Source: Bordetella parapertussis (GTDB taxonomy: Bacteria > Pseudomonadota > Gammaproteobacteria > Burkholderiales > Burkholderiaceae_B). Taken from it: a stretch of 22,436 bases of DNA. Location of the stretch: contig CAMDNZ010000049.1 in the NCBI GenBank assembly GCA_945903445.1, forward strand, positions 1-22,436, in the 5' to 3' direction. The notes under the pieces are model-generated. The model saw only the letters and a list, made by a program, of their open reading frames with translations, did not search any database and was not told the DNA's origin. Positions within the stretch are counted from its first letter, which is position 1; every line of letters begins with the position of its first letter. Positions 7,872 through 14,876 of the stretch are shown here, one piece after another. The position numbers and the translations under genes are program-made.

Positions 7872-7920
7872 TCGCTCGCTCGATCTTGTGCGCGAGCGTA
7901 GACCGGGCGGCATGCCGTCT
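7751..7920 (+). repeat. Imperfect direct repeat, left copy (nitroreductase 3' end)
   Basis: This 170-base stretch aligns without gaps to 8971-9140 at an offset of 1220, with about 33 mismatches by hand count (about 81% identity). It covers the last 40 codons of the nitroreductase gene, its stop codon and about 49 bases beyond. Homology stops sharply at both ends. Its minus strand reads, in one open frame, QTACRPV...SDHSP...RVTAE...ATKPRKA and then a stop. This parallels the real CueR tail in the right copy. Confidence 0.85.
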
Positions 7921-8970
7921 GACTTGTCACGCGCGCATACGGTAAAGCCGCCGAGCCTTTATCGAACGTGGCATCGTCGAAGCGCTTGATCGACTAAAAC
8001 AACTGCGACTCCGAAATCCTCTCTGCCCGCGAGCCCGGTTGACGCCCATGCCGCGCTCGGCCACCCATGTTTTATCGGCTCTCGTCTGGCGTGAAGGCCA
8101 ACGACTTTCGGCTCGGCAGATTCTCGCCCACGGTCTGATCGAGTCGAAACGAGGCCAGGAGTGCTTCGCGCCCCCCATAATCTGTAATGTGGCCAATCGC
8201 TTCCATTTGACCGTCGCTTTAAAACCCTGCCGTTATTGCTCACTGGCAGTCGCCCAATGACCAACTTCGGGCGCAGGACATTTGGAGATATCTGGACTGT
8301 AAATTCATGCTACATATTTGAGTTCGGACCCTAGCAACTGTCTGTCTGGGTGCTAACCAAATAGCGAGATAGAAGGGTATGAAAAAATACAGTTATAAAT
8401 ATAAAAAATTCCAAGCACCAAATAGAATTAATGGCAAAAACGAATCTGCGTGGGGGCGGGTCAGGCCCAACATGGAGGTAAGGGACTTAATGCCAGGCGC
8501 TTTTCTAGGATATAAGTGTTCTTCTTTCAAGGAATATAAGCCGTCGCTTGTTATGCCTCAAAGCGCCGAATGGGATGGGTTGTATATTAGTCCCGAGGCG
8601 GACGTAGCAAAGGGGTATGGCCCAGACTATGCTAATGATGGTGGGGATGGTCAATGCTATCTGTTTAAAGTGTATGCCAATGGTCCTCTGATTTTACTCA
8701 AATATAATAATTCCACTATGGCCAATAGTGATATTTCGGGTCACGCGAAAGCAATGTTGTGCAAGAGCGAGTTTGGTCTTTCGACAAGTGGTTATTTCAT
8801 GCACGCGCTGGGCAGAAAGAATACGGTGTTCAGCTGCAGGCACGATGAAAAGGGAAATTACGAAATAATTCTGCCGAATTCTTTGGCGAGCAGTGTCAGT
8901 ATGAGGCTGTCTGAGGTGGGTCTGATTAAGGACTTCGAAGTGACGTGGCGCAAGCTTCAATGAGTCTTGT
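7921..8970. other. Small inserted island between the two repeat copies
   Basis: About 1.05 kb lies exactly between the two repeat copies. The left part (7921-8280) has near-host base composition and no recognisable gene; on the minus strand one frame reads protein-like (for example GREALLASFRLDQTVGENL) but contains in-frame stops, so it may be a decayed gene. From about 8280 the composition turns clearly AT-rich. The right part is filled by the ADP-ribosyltransferase-like gene. I see no integrase, transposase or terminal inverted repeats. Confidence 0.5.
8379..8963 (+). CDS. Putative ADP-ribosyltransferase toxin or effector, diphtheria toxin/exotoxin A-like (orphan)
   Basis: I know no close family for this 194-residue protein. 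Its core resembles diphtheria toxin-group mono-ADP-ribosyltransferases. Residues 42-47 (FLGYKC) align with the NAD-binding strand that reads VGYHGT in exotoxin A. WDGLYISPEADVAKGY (65-80) aligns with the WRGFYIAGDPALAYGY segment, keeping both tyrosines at the same 11-residue spacing (Tyr69, Tyr80). GNYEIIL places Glu162 where GRLETIL has the catalytic Glu; the Tyr80-Glu162 distance of 82 compares with 83 in diphtheria toxin. The usual His is Lys46 here. No signal peptide or membrane segment is visible, and the N-terminus is Lys/Tyr-rich. Two sample lines are 42% and 37% G+C against a host near 60-68%, suggesting transfer. AGAAGGG sits only one base from this ATG, whereas Met38 (8490) has TAAGGGA at ideal spacing, so a 157-residue product is possible. 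Confidence 0.6.
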   Translation: MKKYSYKYKKFQAPNRINGKNESAWGRVRPNMEVRDLMPGAFLGYKCSSFKEYKPSLVMPQSAEWDGLYISPEADVAKGYGPDYANDGGDGQCYLFKVYANGPLILLKYNNSTMANSDISGHAKAMLCKSEFGLSTSGYFMHALGRKNTVFSCRHDEKGNYEIILPNSLASSVSMRLSEVGLIKDFEVTWRKLQ

Positions 8971-9091
8971 CTTCGATGCTTTGGATTATTTCTTCCGTGG
9001 CTTTGTCGCATGTGGCAGGTCGGCCTGCGCAGTACCCACGGCCGAGCGCCCGCATTGCTCGGCAGTCACGCGCGTATTGGTCGGTGAGTGA
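8960..9091 (+). pseudogene. Nitroreductase C-terminal remnant (43-codon open frame)
   Basis: Read in the frame of the left repeat copy, this stretch gives FDALDYFFRGFVACG followed by CAVPTAERPHCSAVTR, and ends VGE-stop. It parallels the real nitroreductase C-terminus (FDALDYAFLGFVALG, CAVPMVERPHFSAVTR, TGE-stop). By chance or design an ATG at 8960 overlaps the stop of the preceding gene (ATGA), opening a 43-residue frame. It has no nitroreductase body and no good ribosome binding site of its own. I read it as a gene fragment left by the duplication rather than a working gene or an antitoxin. Confidence 0.6.
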
Positions 9092-9140
9092 TCGCTCGTT
9101 CGATTTTGCAAGTGAGGGTCGACCGGGCGGCACGCCGTCT
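8971..9140 (+). repeat. Imperfect direct repeat, right copy (cueR 3' end)
   Basis: This is the partner of 7751-7920, aligned without gaps. On the plus strand it is a nitroreductase 3' fragment. On the minus strand it encodes the last about 51 residues of CueR up to its stop at 8988-8986. The best conserved blocks are 9021-9060 and 9121-9140. Confidence 0.85.
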
Positions 9141-9525
9141 GCCCCGCTAGCGTATCGAGGATCGGGCAATCCGGCCTGTCGTCGCCCAGGCAGTTCGCGG
9201 CCAGATGCCGCAAGGCATCGGCCATGGCGCGTAGCGCTTCGGCCTTGGCGGTCAATGCGTCGATATGCGCCTGCGCCAGTTCTTTGACTTCGGCGCTGGC
9301 GCGCCTCCGGTCTTGCCACAAGGCAAGCAATGTACGGATCTGATCGATGGAGAATCCAAGGTCGCGCGCGCTGCGAATGAATGCCAGCGTGCGCAGATCC
9401 GACGGTCCATAACGGCGGTAACCGGCATCGGATCGTCCGGCCTCGGCCAACAAGCCGATCTGCTCGTAATGTCGGATCATCCGCGCCGACAGCCCCGATT
9501 CTTTTGCAGCCTGTCCGATATTCAT
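8986..9525 (-). CDS. cueR: Cu(I)-responsive MerR-family transcriptional regulator CueR, with extended C-terminus
   Basis: CueR senses cytosolic Cu(I) and activates copper efflux genes by untwisting a promoter with a 19-bp spacer. The N-terminal winged helix is canonical (MNIGQAAKESGLSARMIRHYE, with GYRRY at 36-40), followed by the dimerisation helix. The metal loop has Cys112 and Cys120 (NCLGDDRPDCPIL), matching the two Cu(I) ligands of E. coli CueR. The start overlaps the copA stop as ATGA, so it is the second gene of a copA-cueR operon. At 179 residues it is about 40-45 longer than usual: from about residue 129 the tail is encoded antisense to the nitroreductase-like repeat copy. The tail ends KPRKK and resembles no known domain. 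Confidence 0.93.
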   Translation of the reverse strand: MNIGQAAKESGLSARMIRHYEQIGLLAEAGRSDAGYRRYGPSDLRTLAFIRSARDLGFSIDQIRTLLALWQDRRRASAEVKELAQAHIDALTAKAEALRAMADALRHLAANCLGDDRPDCPILDTLAGQTACRPVDPHLQNRTSDHSPTNTRVTAEQCGRSAVGTAQADLPHATKPRKK

Positions 9526-11877
9526 GCGGCCTCCGCTTGCCGTTTGTCACGCCTATCGATCGTAGCCTGCCCGAATCGACGCAGGCGTAATGCATTGGTC
9601 AGAACGAACACGCTGGAAAGCGCCATGGCGCCTGCGGCAAACGCGGGTGCCAGCGTGATGCCGAAGGCGGGATACAGCACGCCCGCCGCCACGGGCACCA
9701 GTGCCGTGTTGTAGGCGAACGCCCAGAACAGATTCTGTTTGATGTTGCGTAAGGTGGCCCGGGACAGGGCGATGGCGTTCACCATGCTCATGAGCGAGTC
9801 GCGCATCAGCACCACGCTGGCCGTCTCGATGGCGACGTCGGTGCCCGTGCCAATCGCCATGCCGACGTCGGCCGTGGCGAGCGCGGGCGCATCGTTGATG
9901 CCGTCGCCCACGAAAGCGACTTTTGTGCCGCTATCGCGGGCCGATCGAACGACGTGTACCTTGCCCTCGGGCAGCACATCGGCATGCACTTCGTCGATGC
10001 CGAGCTGACGGGCAATGGCCCGTGCGGTGGCCGCGTTGTCGCCCGTGATCATCATCGTGCGCAAGCCCAATTCATGCAGCGCGGCAATGGCCTGTGCGGC
10101 ATCGGCCTTGACTGGATCGGTCACGGCGTAAGCGCCGGCCAGTATGCCGTTTTCGGCCACGTATACCGCCGTCTTGCCATCGGCTTGCCAGGTCTGTACG
10201 AGGCCGCTCAACGCGGTGAACTCCACGCCCTGGCGCTGCATCAGCGCGGCATTGCCGCTGACCAGGCGATGGCCATCGACCTCGCCGGTGATGCCCGCGC
10301 CACGCTCAGCCTGGAACCCTGACACACGGGCATCGGCCAGCTGGGGTGCCGCGTCGGTGACTGCACGGGCGATCGGATGCTCGGAACGCGCCTGTAATGC
10401 GCCCAATCGGGCGAGCAGCGCATCGCTATCGGCAGCCTGCACCGCGACAAAATCGGTCAGGCTCGGGCGGGCCCAAGGTCAACGTGCCGGTCTTGTCGAA
10501 CGCAACGATATCGACGTCGCGCAAGGCTTGCAGAGCGTGGCCCTGCGTAAACAGGATACCTAGTTCCGCCGCTCGTCCACTACCGACCATGATGGAAGTG
10601 GGCGTGGCCAGTCCCATGGCGCAGGGGCAAGCGATGATCAATACGGCAACGGCGGCAACCAGGGCATGTGTCAGCGCGGGCTGTGGCCCCCAGATCCACC
10701 ACGCGGCGAAAGTCAGCGCCGCCACCCCCAGCATGACCGGTACGAACACCGCGGTCACCCGATCGACCAGCGCTTGCACGGGCAAGCGCGCAGCTTGCGC
10801 GTCTTCAACTAAGCGCGTGATATGGGCAAGTGCGGTGTCTGCCCCCACATGGGTAATGCGAATCGTCAAACTGCCGTTTTCGGTCAGGCTGCCGCCGATG
10901 ACGCGATCGCCCACTGATTTATCGACAGGAATGGGTTCGCCGGTCAACATGGATTCGTCGACGTGGGCACTGCCATCGATGACCTCGCCGTCCAGAGGGA
11001 CTTTTTCACCAGGTCGTACGCGCACACGGTCACCCACCGTCAGCGTATCGACATCGACCTCACGGTCGCCGTCGGCCGATAGCAAGCGCGCTCTGCGAGG
11101 TTGCAGATCGACCAGTCGGGCAACCGCTGCGCCAGTGCGGCCCCGTGCCCGGGCTTCGAGCATGCGTCCGGCCAGTATCAGCGTCACGATGACGGCCGCA
11201 GCCTCGAAATACACGTGCCGCGCACCGTCAGGCAATACGCCCGGAGCGAGCCAGACGACCATCGAATAGGCCCAGGCGCTGCCTGCGCCTAGCGCGACCA
11301 GGGCGTTCATGTCCGGTGCCCGCCGAGCCAGGGCGCTCAAGCCCAAAGTGAAGAACGATCGTCCCGGACCCAGCAGGACGAGTGTGGTCAGTACGGCTTG
11401 TATGGTGTGGTTCGGTCCTGCTCCCAGGGTGTGCATCACCCAGCCATGCAAAGCTGGAACCGCATGCGAGCCCATTTCCAACACCACAACCGGCAAGGTC
11501 AGAAGGGCCGCGATCACACTGAGGCGACGGGCGCGTTGGTAGGCTGCCGCGCGCGCATCGGCGAGCTCGGACGATGCCTGGATGCGCGCTTGGTCTGCAA
11601 GGGGTTGTGCGTCGTAACCGATATCGTTCACGGCCTCGGTGACTGCGCGAACCAGTGCGTCGTCAGGAACTTGCGCAAACATGACGCTTGCCTGCTCGGT
11701 GGCCAGATTCACCTCGGCGCGTTGAACGCCCGGCGTGGCGGCGATGGCCCGCTGCACTCGATTGACGCACCCGGCGCAGGTCATGCCCGTCACGACATAG
11801 CGCTGCGTCGCGCCGGGCTTGGAATTTGCTCGAGACGCTTGCATTGCGTCTAAAGATGAAGCGCTATGTACTGTCAT
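9522..11877 (-). pseudogene. copA: Copper-translocating P-type ATPase CopA, interrupted by a frameshift
   Basis: This is the Cu(I) export pump of the inner membrane (P1B-type ATPase). The first frame (11877 to 10426, 483 codons) has one heavy-metal-associated domain with MTCAGC (Cys34, Cys37), membrane helices, the actuator TGE loop, CPC at 417-419 and the phosphorylation site DKTGT with Asp461. The remainder (nucleotide-binding domain with SEHPIA, TGDN, GDGINDAPAL, and the last two helices) continues in another frame down to 9522. Dropping one G/C from the GGGCGGGCCC tract at 10465-10474 joins them into a normal protein of about 784 residues. As given, the reading stops about 14 codons after the shift. 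This could be a sequencing error, a real null mutation or, less likely, recoding. CueR-type control is expected from the dyad upstream, and copA is coupled to cueR by an ATGA overlap. Confidence 0.9.
10465..10474 (-). other. Frameshift point in copA
   Basis: The plus-strand run GGGCGGGCCC has one base too many. After the codon for Gly469 the zero frame reads PPEPDRFCRGAGCR and stops, while removing one base gives RPSLTDFVAVQAAD and runs on into the rest of the ATPase. Homopolymer-like G/C runs are common places for indel errors. Confidence 0.85.
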
Positions 11878-11974
11878 AGGAATGGCCTCGTGTAAGTCGG
11901 TAGCAAGTTAGGCGACCGACAATGGCTCGGACGGGGAAACGATGGTGGGACAGTCGAGCGATGCCGCGTCAAGC

Positions 11975-12024
11975 TTGACCCGTCTAACCAGCATTGGCCT
12001 TCCCATCATGTTAAGGTCAACAGT
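11975..12024. promoter_or_regulatory. CueR-type (MerR-family) operator/promoter between copA and copZ
   Basis: On the minus strand TTGACC (12020-12015) is followed by a 19-base spacer, the over-long spacing typical of MerR-family promoters. The spacer region holds the dyad CCTT-AAC...GGG-AAGG (five of seven arm bases pair). A weak -10 (AATGCT) follows, directed at copA. On the plus strand the same dyad sits between TTGGCC (11994-11999) and AACAGT (12019-12024), also 19 bases apart, directed at copZ. A second TTGACC lies at 11975. One CueR site may therefore serve both directions. Confidence 0.6.
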
Positions 12025-12070
12025 GGGTATGTGGCGATCCGGGCCGGATGGCCGATCACAGGAGAACTTC

Positions 12071-12271
12071 ATGACCATCGAGTTTCACGTGCCTGATATG
12101 CATTGCGAGCATTGCATCCGCGCCATTTCCCATGGCGTGCAGCGCGTCGCGCCCGACGCACAGGTCTCGGTCGATCTGGCTGCGCATCGCGTTACCGTGG
12201 CCAACGCGAGCAACCCTGAAGCCGTGCGCCAGGCGATCGCGGCGGCCGGTTACGCCCCCGCCAGGATCTGA
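12071..12271 (+). CDS. copZ: Heavy-metal-associated domain protein, CopZ-like copper chaperone
   Basis: A 66-residue single HMA domain: MTIEFHVPDMHCEHC with the metal-binding pair Cys12/Cys15 in MHCEHC, then the ferredoxin-like beta-alpha-beta segments ending AAAGYAPARI. It should carry Cu(I) in the cytoplasm and hand it to CopA or CueR. The start is set by AGGAG at 12060-12064, seven bases before the ATG; the longer upstream open frame overlaps the promoter and is not protein-like. It is divergent from copA across a MerR-type operator and 16 bases ahead of a flavoprotein gene. Confidence 0.9.
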   Translation: MTIEFHVPDMHCEHCIRAISHGVQRVAPDAQVSVDLAAHRVTVANASNPEAVRQAIAAAGYAPARI

Positions 12272-12287
12272 TACCTAAGGAGAACGC

Positions 12288-13712
12288 ATGCAAATCCGCA
12301 AAACCGATGTGGCCGTCATAGGCGCGGGCACGGCCGGGCTGGGCGCTTTTCACGCTGCGCGTAAAGCGGGGGCCGACGCCTTGCTGATCGAAAGCGGCAT
12401 ATACGGCACGACCTGCGCGCGAGTCGGATGCATGCCGTCCAAGCTGCTGATTGCCGCGGCAGATGCCGCCTACGGTGCACGTCAGGCAGGCGGGTTCGGG
12501 GTGAAAATCGGATCAGTATGTGTGGATGCCGCGGCGGTCATGGCGCGGGTGCGCAACGAGCGCGACCGGTTCGTCGGCTTCGTCGTGCAAGACGTGGATG
12601 CATTGCCCGCCGAACTCAAGTTACGCGGCGAGGCACGTTTCAAGTCGGCGACTGTCTTGCAGGTGGGCGAACATACCGAGGTTCATGCCAAGGCCGTGGT
12701 GATCGCCACCGGTTCGCGACCGCTGGTGCCCGAGACGCTGAAATCGCTGGGCGATCGGGTGATCGTCAACGACGACGTTTTCGAGTGGAAAAGCTTGCCC
12801 AAGCGGGTGGCGGTGTTCGGGCCGGGTGTCATCGGCTTGGAGTTGGGGCAGGCTTTGGCCCGATTGGGTGTACACATCTGCATGTTCGGCGAGCGCGGCA
12901 GTGTCGCGGCATTGAGCGATCCGGAAGTCCGCGAGCAAGCCAAGCAGATATTCCAGCGCGAGTTTTATCTGGATCCCGATGCTCGCGACGTGCATGCCGA
13001 ACGCGACGGCGACAAGGTGGTGGTGTCCTACACCCGTTTGGATAATCGCAAGGTGACCGAATACTTCGACTATGCCTTGGCCGCGACCGGACGTGCGCCG
13101 AATCTCGAACCCCTGGATTTGGAAAACACCGGTCTCGCGCTGGACGAAGATGGCGTGCCGGTGTTCGACCGTAAATCGATGCAGTGCGGCGACTCCTCGA
13201 TCTTCCTGGCAGGCGATGTGAATGGCGACGTGCCGTTCTTGCACGAAGCGTCCGACGAAGGGCGGATCGCTGGCGCCAACGCCGCGCGATTCCCGGCTAT
13301 TCGGAGCTACCGCCGCCGTGCCCCGCTGGCTGTGGTCTACAGCGACCCGCAGATCGCGGTGGCCGGGGCACGCTACGCCCAGATCGAAGATGAGGACATC
13401 GTCATCGGTAGCGCTTCGTTCGAAGATCAGGGCAGGGCACGCGTCATCCGGCAGAACCAGGGCCTCATCCGGGTGTATGCCCGTTGTGGCGATGGCGAAT
13501 TGCTAGGGGCCGAGATGATCGCGCCCTCGGGCGAGCACTTGGGTCATTTACTGGCGTGGGCGGTTCAGCAGAAACTGACTGTCGCTGAGGTGCTGGACAT
13601 GCCGTTCTATCATCCCACGCTGGAAGAAGGCATGCAGTCGGCCTTGCGCGATGCGGTCAGGCAACTCAAGCAGACCCGGCAGCAACGTGAGGAAGAGGCC
13701 GAAACCCAATAG
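12288..13712 (+). CDS. Dihydrolipoamide dehydrogenase-like pyridine nucleotide-disulfide oxidoreductase
   Basis: The 474-residue class I flavoprotein has the FAD loop GAGTAGLGA (12-20), the redox disulfide TTCARVGCMPSK with Cys43/Cys48, the NAD(P) loop FGPGVIGLELGQ (about 177-188), FLAGDVNGD (FAD) near 306-314, and the C-terminal dimer-interface His/Glu pair in FYHPTLEEG. It would move electrons between NAD(P)H and a dithiol or disulfide. It has no N-terminal HMA domain and lacks the extra C-terminal cysteines of mercuric reductase. It is 16 bases downstream of copZ with its own AAGGAG, so it is probably copper-induced. A role in copper stress, for example keeping thiols reduced, is inference; annotation as dihydrolipoyl dehydrogenase is by similarity only, since no lipoyl-complex genes are beside it. 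Confidence 0.85.
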   Translation: MQIRKTDVAVIGAGTAGLGAFHAARKAGADALLIESGIYGTTCARVGCMPSKLLIAAADAAYGARQAGGFGVKIGSVCVDAAAVMARVRNERDRFVGFVVQDVDALPAELKLRGEARFKSATVLQVGEHTEVHAKAVVIATGSRPLVPETLKSLGDRVIVNDDVFEWKSLPKRVAVFGPGVIGLELGQALARLGVHICMFGERGSVAALSDPEVREQAKQIFQREFYLDPDARDVHAERDGDKVVVSYTRLDNRKVTEYFDYALAATGRAPNLEPLDLENTGLALDEDGVPVFDRKSMQCGDSSIFLAGDVNGDVPFLHEASDEGRIAGANAARFPAIRSYRRRAPLAVVYSDPQIAVAGARYAQIEDEDIVIGSASFEDQGRARVIRQNQGLIRVYARCGDGELLGAEMIAPSGEHLGHLLAWAVQQKLTVAEVLDMPFYHPTLEEGMQSALRDAVRQLKQTRQQREEEAETQ

Positions 13713-13750
13713 TCGGATGTCGGGACAGATAAAACGAGGTCTCCAGCGTT

Positions 13751-13798
13751 AAGTGCCCTCAGAGCTTGGATCTAGGTCCAGCTTTCCGAGGGGCACTT
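13751..13798. terminator. Long hairpin between convergent genes, probable bidirectional terminator
   Basis: AAGTGCCCTC (13751-13760) pairs with GAGGGGCACTT (13788-13798), and an inner AGCTTGGA/TCCAGCT extends the stem with a few mismatches around a short TAGG loop. It lies 38 bases after the flavoprotein stop and 65 bases beyond the stop of the converging GlsB-like gene. The T-tract is weak on the plus side (TTCATTTG). Confidence 0.6.
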
Positions 13799-13862
13799 CA
13801 TTTGCTCGGCCTTTCTGTTTTTGAGAGCGGGCGGCGTCTGCCACGCTGCGCGTCGCCTTGGA

Positions 13863-14117
13863 TCAGCTACTACGCTTGCCGCTGACCAAGCCGAAAATGA
13901 ACAGCACGATAATCGCGCCAACTACCGAAGCGATCCAGCCAACCGGCTCGCCGGCGTTATACCAGCCCAGCGTGCGGCCCAGGAAACCCGCCACCACGGC
14001 ACCCACGATCCCCAAGACGGTCGTCAAGATAAAACCCATGCTTTGCGTGCCGGGCATGATCGCACGGGCGATCAGCCCAACGATGAAACCCACGATGATC
14101 ATGACGATGATGTCCAT
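13863..14117 (-). CDS. GlsB/YeaQ/YmgE family stress-response membrane protein
   Basis: An 84-residue protein made almost wholly of three hydrophobic helices (about 2-20, 27-47, 56-78) with the family pattern GFIVGLIARAIMPG, GFILTTVLGIVGAVVAGFLGR and GWIASVVGAIIVLFIFG. The family was once called transglycosylase-associated. Its members sit in the inner membrane and are often stress-induced, but their biochemical role is not established. It stands alone between convergent transcription from the left and the sco gene on the right. Confidence 0.92.
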   Translation of the reverse strand: MDIIVMIIVGFIVGLIARAIMPGTQSMGFILTTVLGIVGAVVAGFLGRTLGWYNAGEPVGWIASVVGAIIVLFIFGLVSGKRSS

Positions 14118-14228
14118 TTGCTTCTCCAGTGAGTATCGGACCGGTAAGGTTCGATCCGAACGCTCGATAGCAAATAGTGGGCCTGCGCGCCCGCTCGCAG
14201 TCCGGGTAGGCGGTGGCTGCTCTAGGAT

Positions 14229-14876
14229 TTAACCGTTTCGAGTCAAATCGATGAGCTGTTTGATGTCGTGGGCAAGGGCGTCGGCCGATTCGGCATCGGA
14301 GGCCAGCAATCGAGCCCGCCCCCGATTATCGAAGACGTACACCCCTCGGCTATGGGTGACCTCGTAGCGATTCGCTTCGCTGCCGGGCAATGGTTTTTCG
14401 ATCTGGTAGGCGACCCGGTAGCGTTTGGCCAGGCGCGCGACGGCGCGCGCATCGCCCGTCAGGCCGACAGCCTGAGAATTGAAGGCGTTCACATAGGCTT
14501 GAAGCAGTTCAGGGGTATCCCGATACGGATCGACGCTGACGAACAGGATACGAACGTTCTCGGCATCAGGCCCCAGGCGACGCAATACTTCCGACAGTTG
14601 CGCCATCGTGGTCGGACACACATCGGGGCAACTGGCATAGCCGAAGAATAGCAACACGGTATTGCCTTCGAACGCCGCTTCGGTCACCGTTTGCCCGCCC
14701 ACGCCGTCCAGCGAGAATTTCAGGTCGGGCAGATGGCCTCGCACGTTGTAGAGGGTCCAGTCGATGCCACGGTCGTAGCACCCTACCAGCCCCGCAGCCA
14801 GCACGGCTGCGATGCTCATCGAGCGTGCAGCACGCCACACGCTCGAATTCGCAGTCGATTGTGCCCGAGCGCTCAT
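14229..14876 (-). CDS. SCO1/SenC/PrrC family copper chaperone lipoprotein
   Basis: The 215-residue protein has an N-terminal hydrophobic stretch ending in the lipobox LVGC (Cys33), which predicts a lipoprotein exposed to the periplasm. A thioredoxin fold follows. The copper ligands are Cys83 and Cys87 in GYASCPDVCPTT and His175 in VTHSRGVYVFD. Sco proteins deliver or reduce copper for the CuA centre of cytochrome oxidase. The first ATG overlaps the prlC stop (ATGA), so the two are likely co-translated. No oxidase genes are in view. Confidence 0.92.
   Translation of the reverse strand: MSARAQSTANSSVWRAARSMSIAAVLAAGLVGCYDRGIDWTLYNVRGHLPDLKFSLDGVGGQTVTEAAFEGNTVLLFFGYASCPDVCPTTMAQLSEVLRRLGPDAENVRILFVSVDPYRDTPELLQAYVNAFNSQAVGLTGDARAVARLAKRYRVAYQIEKPLPGSEANRYEVTHSRGVYVFDNRGRARLLASDAESADALAHDIKQLIDLTRNG

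Noticed and set aside
7173..7913. 246-codon minus-strand frame opposite the nitroreductase
   Set aside because: It resembles part of the 8957-9595 minus frame only because both lie on the duplicated segment; no protein family fits.
7927..8264. Possible transposase remnant in the island
   Set aside because: Arg-rich minus-strand frames looked suggestive at first, but I found no DDE, HTH or terminal repeats to support it.
8960..9091. Immunity gene for the ART-like protein
   Set aside because: The sequence is a nitroreductase C-terminal fragment matching the neighbouring gene, so homology explains it better than an antitoxin role.
10397..11269. 290-codon plus-strand frame
   Set aside because: Antisense to copA, Ser/Thr/Arg-rich with no motif.
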